Positions 1 to 13,056 of a stretch of DNA of 64,000 bases are shown here, piece by piece. The stretch is from Erythrobasidium yunnanense (taxonomy: Eukaryota; Basidiomycota; Cystobasidiomycetes; Erythrobasidiales; Erythrobasidiaceae). The translations under genes and the position numbers were made by a program. The first letter of the stretch is position 1. Each line of letters begins with the position of its first letter. The notes below the pieces were generated by a model. The model saw only the letters and a list, made by a program, of their open reading frames with translations, was not told where the DNA came from and made no database searches. The stretch lies in the NCBI GenBank assembly GCA_001600175.1, contig BCJC01000009.1, positions 186,001 through 250,000 on the forward strand, written 5' to 3'.

Positions 1-1214
1 TCTCTGTCGCCATCTGCTCAACGTTGTAGTCTATACGATCCAGCAGAGTCCCTTGATCGATAACGAGGTTGGATAGATCCTTGAACAGGTCCGCAAGCTC
101 CGTGATGCTTTCTGCGATCGTGGTAATCTCGCGATCTCGTTGCGTGATGGCTTCGAGAGACAGGCCGGCATCCGTCCTCTGAACTTGGGCTTGCAGGGAG
201 ACTGAAGATGTCGCGAGGGTGTCTTGCGACTGAAAGCTGATCATCAGCCTCAGGTTGCCCAATAAAGCTAGCTGGTAATGCTTACCAATTCTACATCGTC
301 TCTGACGGACGCATACGAGTCCTTCGCAGGTGCCGCACCGGACGCAGCCAGTATGTCTGCATTTCGCAGTTCGTAGCCTCGCAGTTCTAGAAGGAAGCGA
401 TCATTAGTAGCTCCGTTCGAGCATGGCCAACGTCCACTCACGCTTAAGGTAATTACTCTGCTTTTTGCGGAAGATAGTACTTATATCCTGCACCTTTGTA
501 GCCAGAGCCGTCTGTACGTTTTGTATCATGACCCTATCTTCCCTAGATGTTGTACTCAAAGGCAAGTTCCGCGCCATATGAACGATCTTGGAGATAATAG
601 ACTGGCATTTCCGCAAATCGCGTGTAATGGCAGCTGTAAGTGCTGCTATTTCGCGCTCTTCTGCTGACTTGTCGCCAAAAGATGGGAGGATGTGCTTCGA
701 GTGCAGCTTGTCCAGCTGGGCGACTGGGATCGCGACAAGCTTTTTAGTATACGGATGAGCAGACGAGTATATGAGCATACGCACGCTTGACTTTGATCTG
801 CTCTAGCACGCTATCGACCTTGTCGCCCTCGTCGACCCTGGACGACACCCTTCAGTCATGAATTACGCGGTCGCAAGCAGGTCGCACACACCATTTGGGA
901 GGAAGAGTATTCATATGGATGACAGAATGCTGAGCATGGCCATTTCCCATGGGATTCCGCGAATCTTCAGCAGTTCCAGCGAGCAACCCGGAGCTCTCTT
1001 CTTCATCGTCGCCCTCATCGTACTTTGCGCGTCCTTTTCCTTTGTTTGAAGCAGGGGGATAGCTGCTGCTGCTGCTCGTCGTTGTCGTCGGCCGGATCAC
1101 GGTATCTCTATACGATAGGAAAAGGCCAGTTCTTGAGCGAGTAATGCATCCAGTACTGCTGCTCGTTGACGCATAGCCAGCGTACGAGCTTGACCAGGCA
1201 TAGGCCATACAATG
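1..1214 (-). CDS. TLG2: Tlg2-type syntaxin (t-SNARE), 3' end cut by window edge
   Basis: Tlg2 (syntaxin-16 family) is the Qa-SNARE for fusion of endosome-derived vesicles with the trans-Golgi. The N-terminal exon (about 852-1214) holds the motif SRTGLFLSYRD followed by a Ser/Thr and acidic linker and the PPKW motif typical of the family. After a short intron the Habc region reads LDKLHSKHILPSFGD, EEREIAALTAAITRDLRKCQ. Near the window start the SNARE helix is visible, with LFKDLSNLVIDQGTLLDRID containing the zero-layer Gln. The C-terminal membrane anchor lies beyond base 1. The start used is the ATG at 1214; a downstream ATG is possible. The gene is divergent from ERG8 with about 120 bases between the starts. 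At least three introns are needed. Confidence 0.9.
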
Positions 1215-1332
1215 AATGCGAACCGAAACTTGCAAAGTAGCAAGGAAACACAAAAACGTACGAGAGAAAGGTCAACAAAGCTCAACACGCCTTGTCTTTT
1301 CGCGACATCATAATACATATTCTGACCGTCTG

Positions 1333-3281
1333 ATGCCTGCTACCGTCGTTTCTGCGCCTGGAAAAGTCCTGTTTGCTGGCGGCTACATCGTCCTCGACCC
1401 ACGCTATCCTGCCCTTATTGTCGGATCTGCCTCGCGCTTCTATACTGCTGTCCAGGATCAGGAAGAAGACGCAAAACATAGTGGTTCCAATGGCTATCAT
1501 CGCGAAGATCATGTGTACATTACGGTGAAGAGCCCTCAGTTCACAGACCCAGAATGGATCTATGCAGTGAAGTATTCCGACACGACCTGTCAAGTCTCGC
1601 AAGTAGATAATGGGTAGATTCGCACATATCTTCTTTGAATCTACTCTTCTCTCTAACTCCGCCCTACTCTCTTCACTTAGCGCACGCCAGAATCCATTTG
1701 TGCAATATGCGCTCGAAGCCTCTCTGAAGATCAGCTTCGCATCAGGGAAGAAGCTACACCATGATCTAGAAGTCAATATCGTCGGAGACAACGACTTTTA
1801 CTCGCAGAAGCGGCCAGTAAGTCGGTAGAACGAGCTCCTCAACGGAGAGAAGCTGATGTCAGATACTTTAGGAAAGTAACGGTACAGCCCACACAAACGG
1901 CAAAGCGCAAGCGCATCATGAAGAAGAGCCCTTCGCCTTTCTCGATGTTTCCCTCAAGAACGTACATAAAACCGGTCTTGGCTCTTCCGCTGCGATGGTG
2001 ACCTCGCTCGCAGCGGCGATTCTTGTACACCTCCAAGCAGCCTCGCTCGATTCACCTTCAGACCATGACCTCCGTCTTATCCACAACGTAGCGCAGTATG
2101 CGCATTCGCAAGCCCAGGGCAAAGTGGGCAGCGGTTTCGACGTTTCTTCCGCGATATGGGGAAGCCATTCATACACGCGTTTCTCTGCCGAGTACCTAGA
2201 CACTATCATCAATACTTCTCATGTGGGCAACTCTTTTATCGATGTCCTCACGGCATTGTTTAACAACTAGAACTAGACAATGCCTTCGGCACTTCTTGAA
2301 GGGCTATCGCCTACTTCGCCAGCTTGGCAGCCTGAAGCATCTACCTCAGGCTCAGTCGGGCCGTTCTCTCTTCCTCCTTTGACGACCCTGCTGCTGGCGG
2401 ATGTCGATGCCGGCAGCAATACGCCAAGCATGGTCAGTAAAGTGCTCAAATGGCGGAAGGCACAGCCTGTGGAAGGTGAGATATGACTAACATTGATATG
2501 TGAGAAAGCTCTTCTGATGCACAATGCGTAGCGGAAGACTTTTGGCAAAATATCGCCAGCCTGAACACCCAGCTGAATGGGCAATTCCAGCAACTACGGA
2601 AGGCATGTCAGAAAGACCCTAAAGAATATGAGGCTGCGATAAGAGCGCTGTCTACTGTCCGCTCGTCAAAGGTACCTTGATCCTTTCTCCCTTCATTACG
2701 CTCAGCCTGATCGACTGCTTCTGTTCACACAGTGGTCAGCCGTAAATAATTCGTCATGTATAACGTCAGTCCTGCAAGAAGCGCGGCGCACCATCATGGT
2801 ACGCAAATACTATCGACAGGTCGGGGGGTTGCGCTGATTTTGCTGTTGGCCCAGTCTATCCGCAAGAGCATGAAGAGCATGGGAGAGAACGCAGATGTGC
2901 CGATTGAGCCTGACGAGCAGACGCGCCTCATCGACGCATGCACGGAGCAATGTGTTGGTGTCTTAGGAGGCGGCGTACCTGGAGGTGGGTTGTTGCGACA
3001 GTCGTAGTACGGTGCTCGCTTTAATAACTGTGTTTGCAAAAGCTGGAGGCTACGATGCCCTGTGGATCTTGGTCTTATCTCCCGATCAAGCGCAATCGCC
3101 TGCAGAGGAGCAAGTCCGCTCACTATTCCACGGCTGGAAGGAAATGTCTGTCCAGCCACTATCGCACAAAGCATGCCTCTATACGCCCGCTACCCATGCC
3201 AATCAGCAGCAACAGCAAGGTCTTGCCCAACATCAGCTTGAAGAGGTCGACGGTCTTGCTGCAGCTATCAGCAGGCGGTGA
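1333..3281 (+). CDS. ERG8: Phosphomevalonate kinase (GHMP kinase)
   Basis: Erg8 phosphorylates mevalonate-5-phosphate to the diphosphate in the cytosolic isoprenoid and ergosterol pathway. The N-terminus MPATVVSAPGKVLFAGGYIV is the GHMP substrate-binding start with the family's typical GGY(I/L)VL. The ATP-binding motif GLGSSAAMVTSL is at about 1976-2009, followed by a helix (VGSGFDVSSAIWGSH) that is diagnostic for phosphomevalonate kinase. The last exon (about 2985-3281) ends the C-terminal lobe with AGGYDALWILVLSP. Several short introns interrupt the gene, for example near 1610-1640, 1815-1880 and 2480-2530. The start ATG at 1333 is the one directly before the conserved N-terminus; an upstream frame that opens earlier is only leader. 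No defect was noticed. Confidence 0.92.
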
Positions 3282-3502
3282 TAATACTACTTAATAATTG
3301 CATTGAATACTCTAGTAATACGCATGGTTGACTCGTTGTAAAAGCTACAAAACGGATGTGAGTCGCTCGTGTATGCTAATGCTACACGAAGAATTCCGGA
3401 TTCCCCTATCTAACGATGCTCTATGATGCTAATATTGGTTTACCGATGACTTGAGTACGAACGAATGGATGCAAGGATATAAAGTGGTTAGAACGCATAA
3501 GT

Positions 3503-6500
3503 TCACTTCTTCTTTCCGAATCTCCCGAACAGGTTTTTAACGGCGCCTGCAGAGCGACTGGTACTGTTTGATCTCTGCGATGTTAAATCCGTGCTCTGGC
3601 GAGTGAGGTAGCCGTCGAGCATCTCATCGATCGGCTCTGCGGAGGGGGGTCGAGGGTATCGAGTAAGGGATGGCGAGACCGACTCCTTAGGTCGAGCTGG
3701 ACGTTTCGGAGCCCCGAACATGCTCGACATGTTCGAGATGACTGTAGAAGCTGAACGAGGCTGCTTGGCTGTCTCGCCTGATGTGCCGAAGACGGTGCCT
3801 ACCCCGGTCATAGACCCTGAAGCTCTCGCAGGGTCTGCTTGTCGGAAGTCTGCTTGTGTCCTTTCGGAAGCTCGGCCGGCAGTTTGCACACCAGACTGTC
3901 GAGCTTTCATGGCTGCGCGGGCTTTCGCCTTGGCCACCTCAGTGTCGATAGACAAGGGTGGAGGAGGTCGATGAGATGACATTCGATTGTGATCTGAATT
4001 CTGGCTGACCGAGAGTGAGCGAAGAGGAAGCTGCTGGTTGTGAGAAGATGGAAGAGCAGGCAGAGGAGCTGTCGAAGATCGAGATGGTCCACCAGTACTG
4101 CGGCTGTTGCGAGACGAAGGCATGACTGCAGCATGTGACTGCGGCTGCGCGAAGGGTGGCTTGGGCAAGCTCTGATTCGGTGCAGAGCGGGCTATCGACG
4201 AAGCGGTTGCAGACGATGTCTCCCAGCCGTCTCTCTCGATGCTTTTGACGCTGATCTCCGATCTTGAGGGTGTCATCGATATGAAGCTGCTCGGCATCGT
4301 CTGAGGAGCTGACATAGCGCCGACTACGCTATGAGAAGGCGACGGCTGGATGTGCCGAACGGCGTTGTGGTCGTGGCCTCTTTGAGGCGGAGAAAGAACA
4401 GATCTTGAAGACTGAAGGAATGCGCTACTTCCGCTGCCAATTTTTTGAGGCGGCATGCCGAGAGCGGATTGCGAAGATTGATTCATGAGGGCTACGTTGT
4501 TTGCTGAGAGCTTGTGTGCTGATGACATGCTCCCACTAGACGACTTGTGATGTAGACCGACAGCAGAAGCAGGCTTGGAGCCGCCAGACTGCGATCTCTT
4601 GTGGGTGAGCGAAACGTTGGAACCGCCTGAAGCAAGTATCTGCTGACGAGAAGCCGCTAGACCGCCAATGACAGAGGCAGGCGCACGGTGAGCGTTGTAA
4701 GATGGTGTGATTGCAGAAGCTGACGAGGAGTATGGGTTCATGCCTCTCTGGGGCATGCCAAACGGTGCGCCAATAGCTGAAGCTGACGATGCGGGAACAC
4801 CCGCCCTGTGTGAGATGCCGATCGCGGAAGCAGCATAACCAGCTGTAGGAGGCGAGAAGGCGCCTGTGCCAGCCGCTCGATGAGAAGGCAGAACAGCTGA
4901 TGCAGCGTATCCACCTCCGAAAGCAGGATGAGGTGGCAAAGGGCCAGTGGGAGCACCTTTGCCGCGACTGTTGCGCTTGGACTGGTCTCTTCCCTTGCCC
5001 TTGTCCTTCTTAGTGAAGGGTTTGGCAGGCTCGTCGTTCTCGAAGGACAACTCTCCTATCGAAGGTGTCGGAGCTTTGTTGCGCTTCTCTTCCTTGACCC
5101 GTCGCAAGGTTGACAGCAGAGATTCGTCCGCATCGATGGAGTTGCGCTTCTCTAAAGATCGCCGCTTCTCGATAGAATTGCGCTTGGCCTTCGCTGGATT
5201 GCCTGGATGTCGAAGTCAGCAAGGTGCACTTTGATGATGCAATAAGAGCGCCGTACCTTTCTGATGAGGCCCATGTATTGTGCGATAACCATGCCCATTC
5301 GCGAAGAACGGACTGGGTCGCCGAAATCGGGATCCTCTGTTGTTGATAATTTAGCGAGATTGCAACATCTGGCTGAAGAGCCGTCGCTTACCTGCTCATG
5401 TCTTTGATAGATGCGCCACCCACAGTAGCAATCGTCAAGCGACTTACGATGGAGCTCATCGATCCGCGGCGATAGAGGCCGTTCTCGACTCCTCCCTTGG
5501 ACCCGGCAGACCGCTTGGAATACTTGGAGCCGGTCTCCGCGACTTCGCCGCTGTCCTCGTCATCCGATGACTTGCTTTTGCCTATCATCGAAGCTCGCTT
5601 TAGAAAGTCCGCATAGTCGCCCTCGACATTGGCAGCCTGGCTCTGGATCCGTACGACACGCGTACGCGGCGTCGCAAGCTTCGAATTGCGTGACCAGGCA
5701 CGCTTGCTGATAGTTGAGGTGGACGATGAAGCAGAATCTCCCAGATTTGCTTCCGACTTTGCCCGCTTGAGGATAGAAACTAGATCGTTCGAAGAAGAGG
5801 ATGTGACCTTGGCAAGACTGGGAGGATCGGTCTCTGATCTTTTGAGGCCTTCTCTGTCAACCACACTATCAACAGCTGCGAAAGCCTTGTCCTTCTCGGG
5901 AGGTGTAGGACCTTCGCTAGAGCTCGCATCTCTGTTGGCATCCTCAGAGGAGGCTAGATCTTGCAGCAGAGACTCGACAATCTTTTCGGAAGTATGGGAC
6001 TTCGAGGTATCGACCAGCTCCAAGGGAACCGTGGAGCCTTGACTCAGCTTGGAATGTTTAGGAGATGATTTTGGACCAGCTATCTCCTGCGCCAATTCTG
6101 AGAACTGTTCAACAACCGCGCTCCATACTATTCCGCTTTGGCCAGAGTCCGTCGAACCATGTTTGATGTGCGCTTTGCTGCGGATAGACAGTGGCATAAC
6201 AGCCTCTGCATCGGAGGTGACTTTCTTATCTTGGAGCTTTGCGGCTTGTGTACTCTGCACGGCGATCTTGGGTATGGAAGCTCTCTTAACCTCAGTCTTG
6301 GTCATCTCTGGAAAGGGGAATCGTGGTGAACCGTGGGCTGCGTGCACAGCGGGCTTGGGAGAAGCAGCCTTTGTAGGTGCAGCAGATTCCGCTTGAGCTC
6401 GTTTAGCCTACATGACGGAAACGTAAGTAAGTTTCGCGAAAGTCCGTTGCATATCGTGCACTCACCTGAGCTTCTGCCTTCTGCCTTCCCTTCTCCTTCA

Positions 6501-7644
6501 TGCGCTTGATGACTTCCAGTTCCTTGACCGCATATGTCTTGGTCCCTTCAGTGTCAACTACAAGGGAAGGTCGGAAAGACCGCCGGCTAGCGATACTTTC
6601 TGCCATGCTGCTAGGTCGGCTGGCGAGATCCGAGGACAGGCGTTCGCTCGACGATGCGTATCCGAGACTAGTATATTCGCTGCCCAAAGATGACTGGATT
6701 CGTTCCATAGGTGAGGCACGTCCATCTAGAGATAGGGAAGGCGCCGGACTTGGCATCCGTTCAGCAGGTAAGGAGGGTGGAGACATAGACGGATGGTCTT
6801 CCAGCTTGGCCAAGGCAGCAGCGCCCTCGTCCATAGGTGTGGCTACCTCGCTTGTAGTGCTAAGTTTAGGCCAATCTGATAGCAATTGTGAGATACGATC
6901 CGTGTCTGGTCCCTCGTCTTTGCCTTGATAGTCGGACGAAGCATCTTCCTCCTCTTCCTCCTCCACATGTGGTATGCTTTCGAGCGAATGTCTAGCGGGT
7001 GCTTTGGCCGAAATGCCTGAAAGGCGAGACTTCACTATAGAAGGAGGTCTGAAGTCGGATCCGCTGTATGTCTTCATCTCCTTGGGGAACAACTCTTCGA
7101 GCATCTCCAGCTGATGATCTATGATAGCAATGTCTGATGGATCCTCCTTGAGGCTGGAGGAAGCGAGACCATGGGAAGCAGCGCTGGTCGCAACGCTGCC
7201 GAAGCCAGACGAGCTGCCTACGGAAGAAGCAGAAAAGTCCAGTTTGGGAGGGGAGATGGTAGCGGAAGATGAAGGCGAATTACCATCGTGTTTGCGCAGG
7301 GATGACAGGTCGAGCGAAAAGGTAGGCGAAACTCCGCCAGTCCTCGAGAAGAGAGGGGAGAAGGTGTGATTAGAGAGACGTGCGGACAAGCGAGCTAGAT
7401 TCGGCAGGGACGGCTTATGAGGTGTGGCTTCCATCAGAACGCCTTTGGGCTGATTGATGAAATCAGGAGAGGACATAACCTCAAAATTGAGGGGTGATTT
7501 ACGCTTGTCGATTCTGCGTGTAAGGGCTGAAGTGCGCCGGCTGGCTCGCTTGCCAGAGCGGCCTTCATCCTCATCCTTAATCATGCTAGGAGAGAATGCG
7601 AAACCGAAACCGCCGCTGGCTCGATTTTGCGCTTGGACAGCCAT
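3503..7644 (-). CDS. Long Ser-rich disordered protein, function unknown
   Basis: Three long reading frames on this strand join into one gene of roughly 1,300 residues. Exon 1 (7644-about 6466) ends at a GTGAGT donor and resumes at a TAG acceptor near 6408; exon 2 runs to about 5393 and splices on to a short exon at about 5256-5333; the last exon ends at 3503. The protein has no globular domain I recognise. It is rich in Ser, Pro and charged residues, with many basic-Ser motifs (KRNSIEKRRSLEKRNS) typical of AGC-kinase sites. A short helix-like region with KELEVIKRMKEKGRQKAEAQ sits at the end of exon 1. The C-terminal third carries a degenerate repeat built on ASA(I/V)G. The last residues are basic (GRFGKKK). 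A cytoskeletal or signalling scaffold is possible but not shown. Confidence 0.75.
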
Positions 7645-8133
7645 TGCGATGATAGTGCTGGTATCAAGCTGACATCAGATCGAATGCAGAGATGACCTGC
7701 CGTTAGAGGTTCGAAAAGCCCAATCAAAGCACAAAGGGCGGTAGAACCGGAAAGACGTCGAGGGAAGGCAGCCATAAGGTCCAAATGATTGTTCAACATG
7801 CAGTCCTGAAAGGCGATACTCTTGGCTGTTTGTCACCAGATCTGTGGCCTTGCGAAAAATGGTTAACATTGTTCCATGAGATGATACTTTGAGGGTGTGG
7901 TAGAGAGCAGGACCGATTGTATACTGGGTGGATGTATTGAGGAACAGACAATGCGGAGCCAGTACTGTATCTTCGTACAGCTTTCGCATTTGCGGCGCCT
8001 TGCGCCTTGCCCGAAATCTGACCAGGAGACAACTATGCGATGGCCTTCACGCGTTGACAGTTCGTGAATAAGGATCCAGCGACGATATCTCTGCCTGCTG
8101 TTCGTCCAGAAATCCCTGTTCTTCGAGAATTTG
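7645..8133. promoter_or_regulatory. Divergent intergenic region, 489 bases
   Basis: This stretch separates the start of the long disordered protein (minus strand) from the start of the TBC gene (plus strand) and must hold both promoters and leaders. I see no coding sequence, no repeat and no clear TATA box in it. Confidence 0.4.
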
Positions 8134-10845
8134 ATGGCTCAGCCCGCCAATGCGCGCAGAACTCCCAGCGAGATCAGGTTCGCATGCCATGTCAAGACGG
8201 TCAGCTCGCGGTGTTGAGTGTGCAGCATCTTCAGGGAGAGCTTCAGGCGTTTCGTCAAAGATCCGACCTTATCGGCAAGACATCTACGAAAGGTCGCGCA
8301 GGATCCAGACGATACAGCACTGCGGTCTCTGAAATGGCGCGTAAGCCGACGTTCCTCATGCATATTGAAGCTCTGAACAGCTCAAATACTCGTTACGTCC
8401 TTCCCAGATCTATCTTAGCCTTTTGCCGGCGTCAACAGAGGTCTGGCCGGAAAGCGTAAGAAGACACCGTAGACAATGGAATGATCTATCACACGACTAT
8501 CTTAGAGCTCCTGATGGCACTTGGCTTGACGGTGCCGGCCCTCATTCACAAGGTCATGCTCCAACTTCGAGCAGCGGTAGTAGCAGTACCGGTACCGTCT
8601 TCGATCCCCTTGGTAGCGAGCGAGAAGTGCGTTAGCATTTGTTCTCTATCCTTTGTATGTGCTAACGAAGCGAACAGAACCCTTGGCCGGCCTGGTACAA
8701 GGATCTCGACTTGCGGAAAGTAATCAGACAAGATGTCGAGCGTACTTTCCCAGACAACGACTTCTTTCGACTCTCGCACATCCAAGATAGTATGACGAAC
8801 GTAAGTGAATATCGTCCTGCACTTTCTGCAGCTTATTCTCTGCTCTCATAGATCCTGTTCGTCTTTGCGAAATTACATATCGATGTCGGATACCGGCAAG
8901 GAATGCACGAAGTACTTGCCATCATCCTCTGGTGCATAGATCAAGACTCCCTGGCGGATGCAACTACGAGATCGCCTAAAGACGATCTCGATCTCTTGGC
9001 AAATACCGTACTCTCGTATGACTATGTGGAGCACGATGCATACGCAGTCTACAACATTTTGATGACGCACATGCTGAGCTGGTACGACCCGGCACAGACT
9101 GTGGCTCTACCGTCTAGCGATGGCGTACAGCCAACCCTCGCGCAGCCTATTGTGCTGAAGTGTATGAGGATACATGACATGCTGCGGAAGGTCGATGCAG
9201 ATCTGTGGAAGCGGATGGAAGAGCTGCAGATAGAACCGCAAATATACGGGCTACGCTGGTTGAGGCTCCTATTCTCGCGAGAGTTTCCTCTGTCAGACAC
9301 GTGAGCTGCGAAGGCACCGCGCTGTTTATGCTTCTGAGCTGATCTCCTCGCTTCGGGCAGACTTTTGATCTGGGACGCCCTACTGTGCGATGATACCAAT
9401 TCCACTCTTCATCTCGTCGACTATATCTGCCTAGCAATGCTTTTACGTATACGTGAAAGCCTGTTAGACTCTGACTGTACGTCGGCGCTTTGCAATCGTA
9501 AGGTCGATCTGACATAATCTATTGCTGCAGATACTACCTTCCTGCAAGGTTTACTGCGGTATCCAACTCCGCTTGACGGACGACATCGAGTAGATCTCCT
9601 TATCCAGCAAGCGCAATATCTTCGCAACAATACTACAAACTATGGTGGCGCCTATGTGCGGCGGCAGAACCAACAGTCTGGCTCAGAGGCGGGCGTCAAG
9701 ACTGGCAGTCGCGCTGAGGAAGAGCAGTGGCAGCGACGAGCATCTACACCTACAGGCTCTACTATCAAATCACCCGGCATCAACGGTGCTAATGCACTAT
9801 ACGACCAGGGAAAGAACATTGCGGAAGGATTATATGGCAGAGCGGAGGCACTGGGTATCAACAAGGCAGTATTCTCTACATTGGGAGAATTACGGGTGCG
9901 CCGTATATCCTCCGACGCACTCATGCTGGCTCTGACATTTCGGATTGACTGACAGAAAAGCGTCGCTGCGTATCAGCAGCAACAGTCGCAATCAGTGCCC
10001 ACGGTGTCTGAGATCCCTTCCAAGCCTGTTTGGGAGACTGCTCCCGCCAAGAACTTCGCCATCGATCTGAAGAGGCTCAAGGCAGAGAATCTAGCCAGTA
10101 AGCAGCGTAACACTTGGACGAGGCTTTTGCTGACTATATCCAAGTGGGCAATGCTTTAGCAACTAGCTTACAGATCCTAGAGAGCAAAGCCAATATCGAC
10201 GATCCTGCTGCTAAAACTGCGCTGCACACTATGTCGCACATCAAGGATGTACTCATGGGCCTTACATCCAATTTCAATCCAACAACTGTAGCACCCTTGA
10301 TCAACTTCAGCGAAGCTGCAGCCTCGACTTCGCTATCGGCAAGCCAGTCCCAGCTGCCGCCGAGGCAGACGAACCTGCTCGACGAGCACTCGCCTACGAT
10401 GGCCTCCTCTCCCTCCTTCCCTGGCACAGACTACCCACAGGCTCCCCTTCAGCCGTCTACTTCCACCGCCCGGCAGCTACGGCAGCCAGCAAAGCAGACA
10501 GCTCCTCCTCTTTTACCCAACAATACAGTCAACTATCCTCCGCCTCCTGAAGTACCGAAGAAGACTTTGCATTCGCATCAGAGGTCAAGCTCGAACGCAT
10601 CTGTCCAAGATATCCCAAACATGCATCGCGCCCCGCAATCGTCGTCTGAACTTCAACAGCTAGGTGGAGTCAGCTATCCTCGAGCGCCTCCTCCCTCCTT
10701 CGTGGTCACGCCAAAGGACCAAGTGCGACCTCTTCCCAACATACCTTCCCCTTTGATGAGCTATGGGGAATGGCGGTCTCCGAACTCAACTCTCGTAAAG
10801 CAGCAAAGCAGCAAGGGCAATGATCCTCTCGGTGCACTAATATAA
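8134..10845 (+). CDS. TBC-domain Rab GTPase-activating protein, TBC1D5-like
   Basis: The product should accelerate GTP hydrolysis by a Rab (Rab7 for TBC1D5, in retromer and autophagy trafficking). The start ATG at 8134 gives MAQPANARRTPSEI, spliced over a short intron (about 8180-8228) into FRESFRRF; a second intron (about 8340-8410) joins ALRSLKWR to IYLSLLPAS, matching the TBC1D5 arrangement. Both catalytic signatures are present: the Arg finger in VIRQDVERTFPD and the Gln finger in YRQGMHEVLA. The conserved EHDAYAVYNILM and QIYGLRWLRLLFSREFPL follow. After the TBC domain come a helical region and a long Pro/Ser/Gln-rich tail to about residue 800, ending in LGALI. At least six short introns. 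Assignment to the TBC1D5 branch rests on the motif order and spacing. Confidence 0.9.
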
Positions 10846-11209
10846 GTATTTTGTCGCATCAGTCAATAGTTTAACGATTGTAGCATACTTTGAAACCTTG
10901 GCCAAACAAGCGATCAGGCCGTTGAGGTATCGTGTGAATCGCGCACAAGTCGGCAATGATCAGCTGAATACTGTTTGTGGAGAGAAAAGATAGTGCCAAA
11001 GATACATGGCCAAACTGAAAATCTTCGTTACATCCGGCAGAGGCTCCCTGCCGAGCGGAACTTCTAGGACACTCGCGACAGCACAAAGGCTACCGCAAGC
11101 AAGTGCATATGATAGTGGCAGCTCATTTAATGCGCTATGCGTGCGATCACTGCATCTTTCACGACTATCACCCTAAAAACCGCACGGGCTAGCAGATCCT
11201 CAGACAAAA
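10846..11209. other. Intergenic region, 364 bases
   Basis: This region lies between the TBC gene end and the F-box gene start, which are on the same strand. It holds the 3' end of one and the promoter of the other. No coding signal or repeat was seen. Confidence 0.4.
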
Positions 11210-12910
11210 ATGGCCAACATGCTATGTCAAGAACTCCTAGCTCTCATCTTTGAAAAGTGCTTGGAATCAGAAGCACCCTCTTCACCCGCAGATTCCCCTC
11301 TGATTCATCCCAAACGTATTGCATCCCCTCACGGCACACTGTGCTCAGCTGCTCGAGTCTGCAAATCTTGGTGCGAGCCTGCCACAAGAGTACTTTATAA
11401 TGATCCTGGCGCATCTATCAGTCGATACGAAGGCCTGTACCTCCCTCACCTACTCACTTCCTTACGGACACATGCTTTTTTACGGGACGCGGTGCGATCG
11501 ATGACCATTACAGCATCTTTGGAAGCAGGCCTCTGGGTTTCAGACTATGCATGTGAAGGAGACTTGTTCTGCGAGCTAATCGAGCTGTGTCCTCGTCTCA
11601 AAGGTATGTTGGCGTGATATCATTCTGGAGCTATACTGATAGTGGGTGCCTACAGCCGTCACCATACCCTCCTTCGAGGTCGCATGTCGTGAAAGAATAG
11701 TGAATGCTTTACAAGGTGAGCAGGCAGCGTCTGTGTACACTTACTTGCAGCTGAGCTCCAACCATAGGCTGCTCAGCCATGGAGGCCTTTAATATCCGAG
11801 TATACTTGGAAAGCTCTCGCCGGGATCCCCGATTCGCGAAGCTTATACCGTATGTAGCCATATATTGGATGCGCCTTCTCCCGACTGACGATGCCTCAGC
11901 TACGACTCATGGAGCCTTCAAATAGTTACGAACTTGCTGACATACTGGCCAAGACTGAAGCAATTCACGGTCAGACATTTGTAAGCCTTTTATGTTCCTG
12001 CGGTATCCGAACTACGCTAATACAAAGTTACTTGCAGACCGGACAACGTGTGTATACAATGCGCCAGCCCAAGCAGCAAGTCTGACCTGCTTTATTCGCA
12101 GAGCTATCATCTCATCCCGGACATCTGCCTGAAGCCGCCTCGCCGTCAACCGTATACTCTGCCCACCCATTCAGCCCAACTGACTACTCTTTCTCTGCGT
12201 GAAACCTTCATTGATGACCAAGGTCTCTTCCACCTCTTGCAAAACTCAGCACTCACGTCTCTATGCATCATGAGCTGTCAAGGCATCACCTCATCCGCCA
12301 TTACCCGAACTGGGCTGCTAGAAGCCGTCAAGCAATGTGGCAGCGGACTTGAAGAACTCCGATTGATGGTACCTTGGCTACCTCATTCAGCAAAATCTGG
12401 CGAGCCACATATGGTACTCGATCAAGCCGTGGCTTTCTGTCCGAAACTCAAGACACTCTGCGTTGCCGGCTATGACGTTTCGAATGCCTTCATCAGAGCC
12501 CTACCGAACCCTCAAATGCTAGAGACACTAGAGATCATGGACTTTGAGCTAGTCACACCTCAAGTCATATTCGAAATCGCTTCTTCAAGACAAGATGCCA
12601 AATTTACTAATCTGAAGAAGCTGGCGGTCTGGCAGAGAAACGCAGGTGTGGGAAGAGCACGAGTCAGTAATGGATGGTTCAAAGCTATGTTTTCGAAAGA
12701 AAGGAGTGCCGCTGTTTCAGCGTTGGAGAAACGCGGTATCTTGCTGGCAACTGGCTGGGAAAGCAAGCTTATTTCGGGCAGTCCTATAGGTGAGTTATCA
12801 GACACGCCTGAGACCGAAAGAGAAGCTGATGCTCCCTTTTTACAGAGTACTGTCCAGCAAGTCGAGCCGCTGCTGTATTCGAAGAACTCGATAAGCTGTC
12901 ACCTGTCTGA
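11210..12910 (+). CDS. F-box-like, leucine-rich repeat protein
   Basis: F-box proteins recruit substrates to SCF ubiquitin ligases. The first 70 residues fit a divergent F-box: LCQELLALIFEKCL, then CSAARVCKSWCEPATRVLYND. The rest is a run of leucine-rich segments (LTTLSLRETFIDDQGLFHLL, SLCIMSCQGITSSA, LETLEIMDFELVTPQVIFEI) typical of substrate-binding LRR solenoids. Four or five introns occur, in 11600-12070 and at about 12789-12846. With the last intron removed the frame runs EYCPASRAAAVFEELDKL and stops at 12910. The substrate is unknown. The F-box call is by pattern, not by search. Confidence 0.65.
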
Positions 12911-13056
12911 TCGCGCATCACTTAACATAAATCAACGAAACCATTGTAAATATATCAATCAGACGCATTCCAGCATGGCAAGGGACATTCATATGAACAA
13001 CAACATCTTGGAAAATTGGAACGACGACCTGAAGCACCGATGGAGTACCGCTCATT

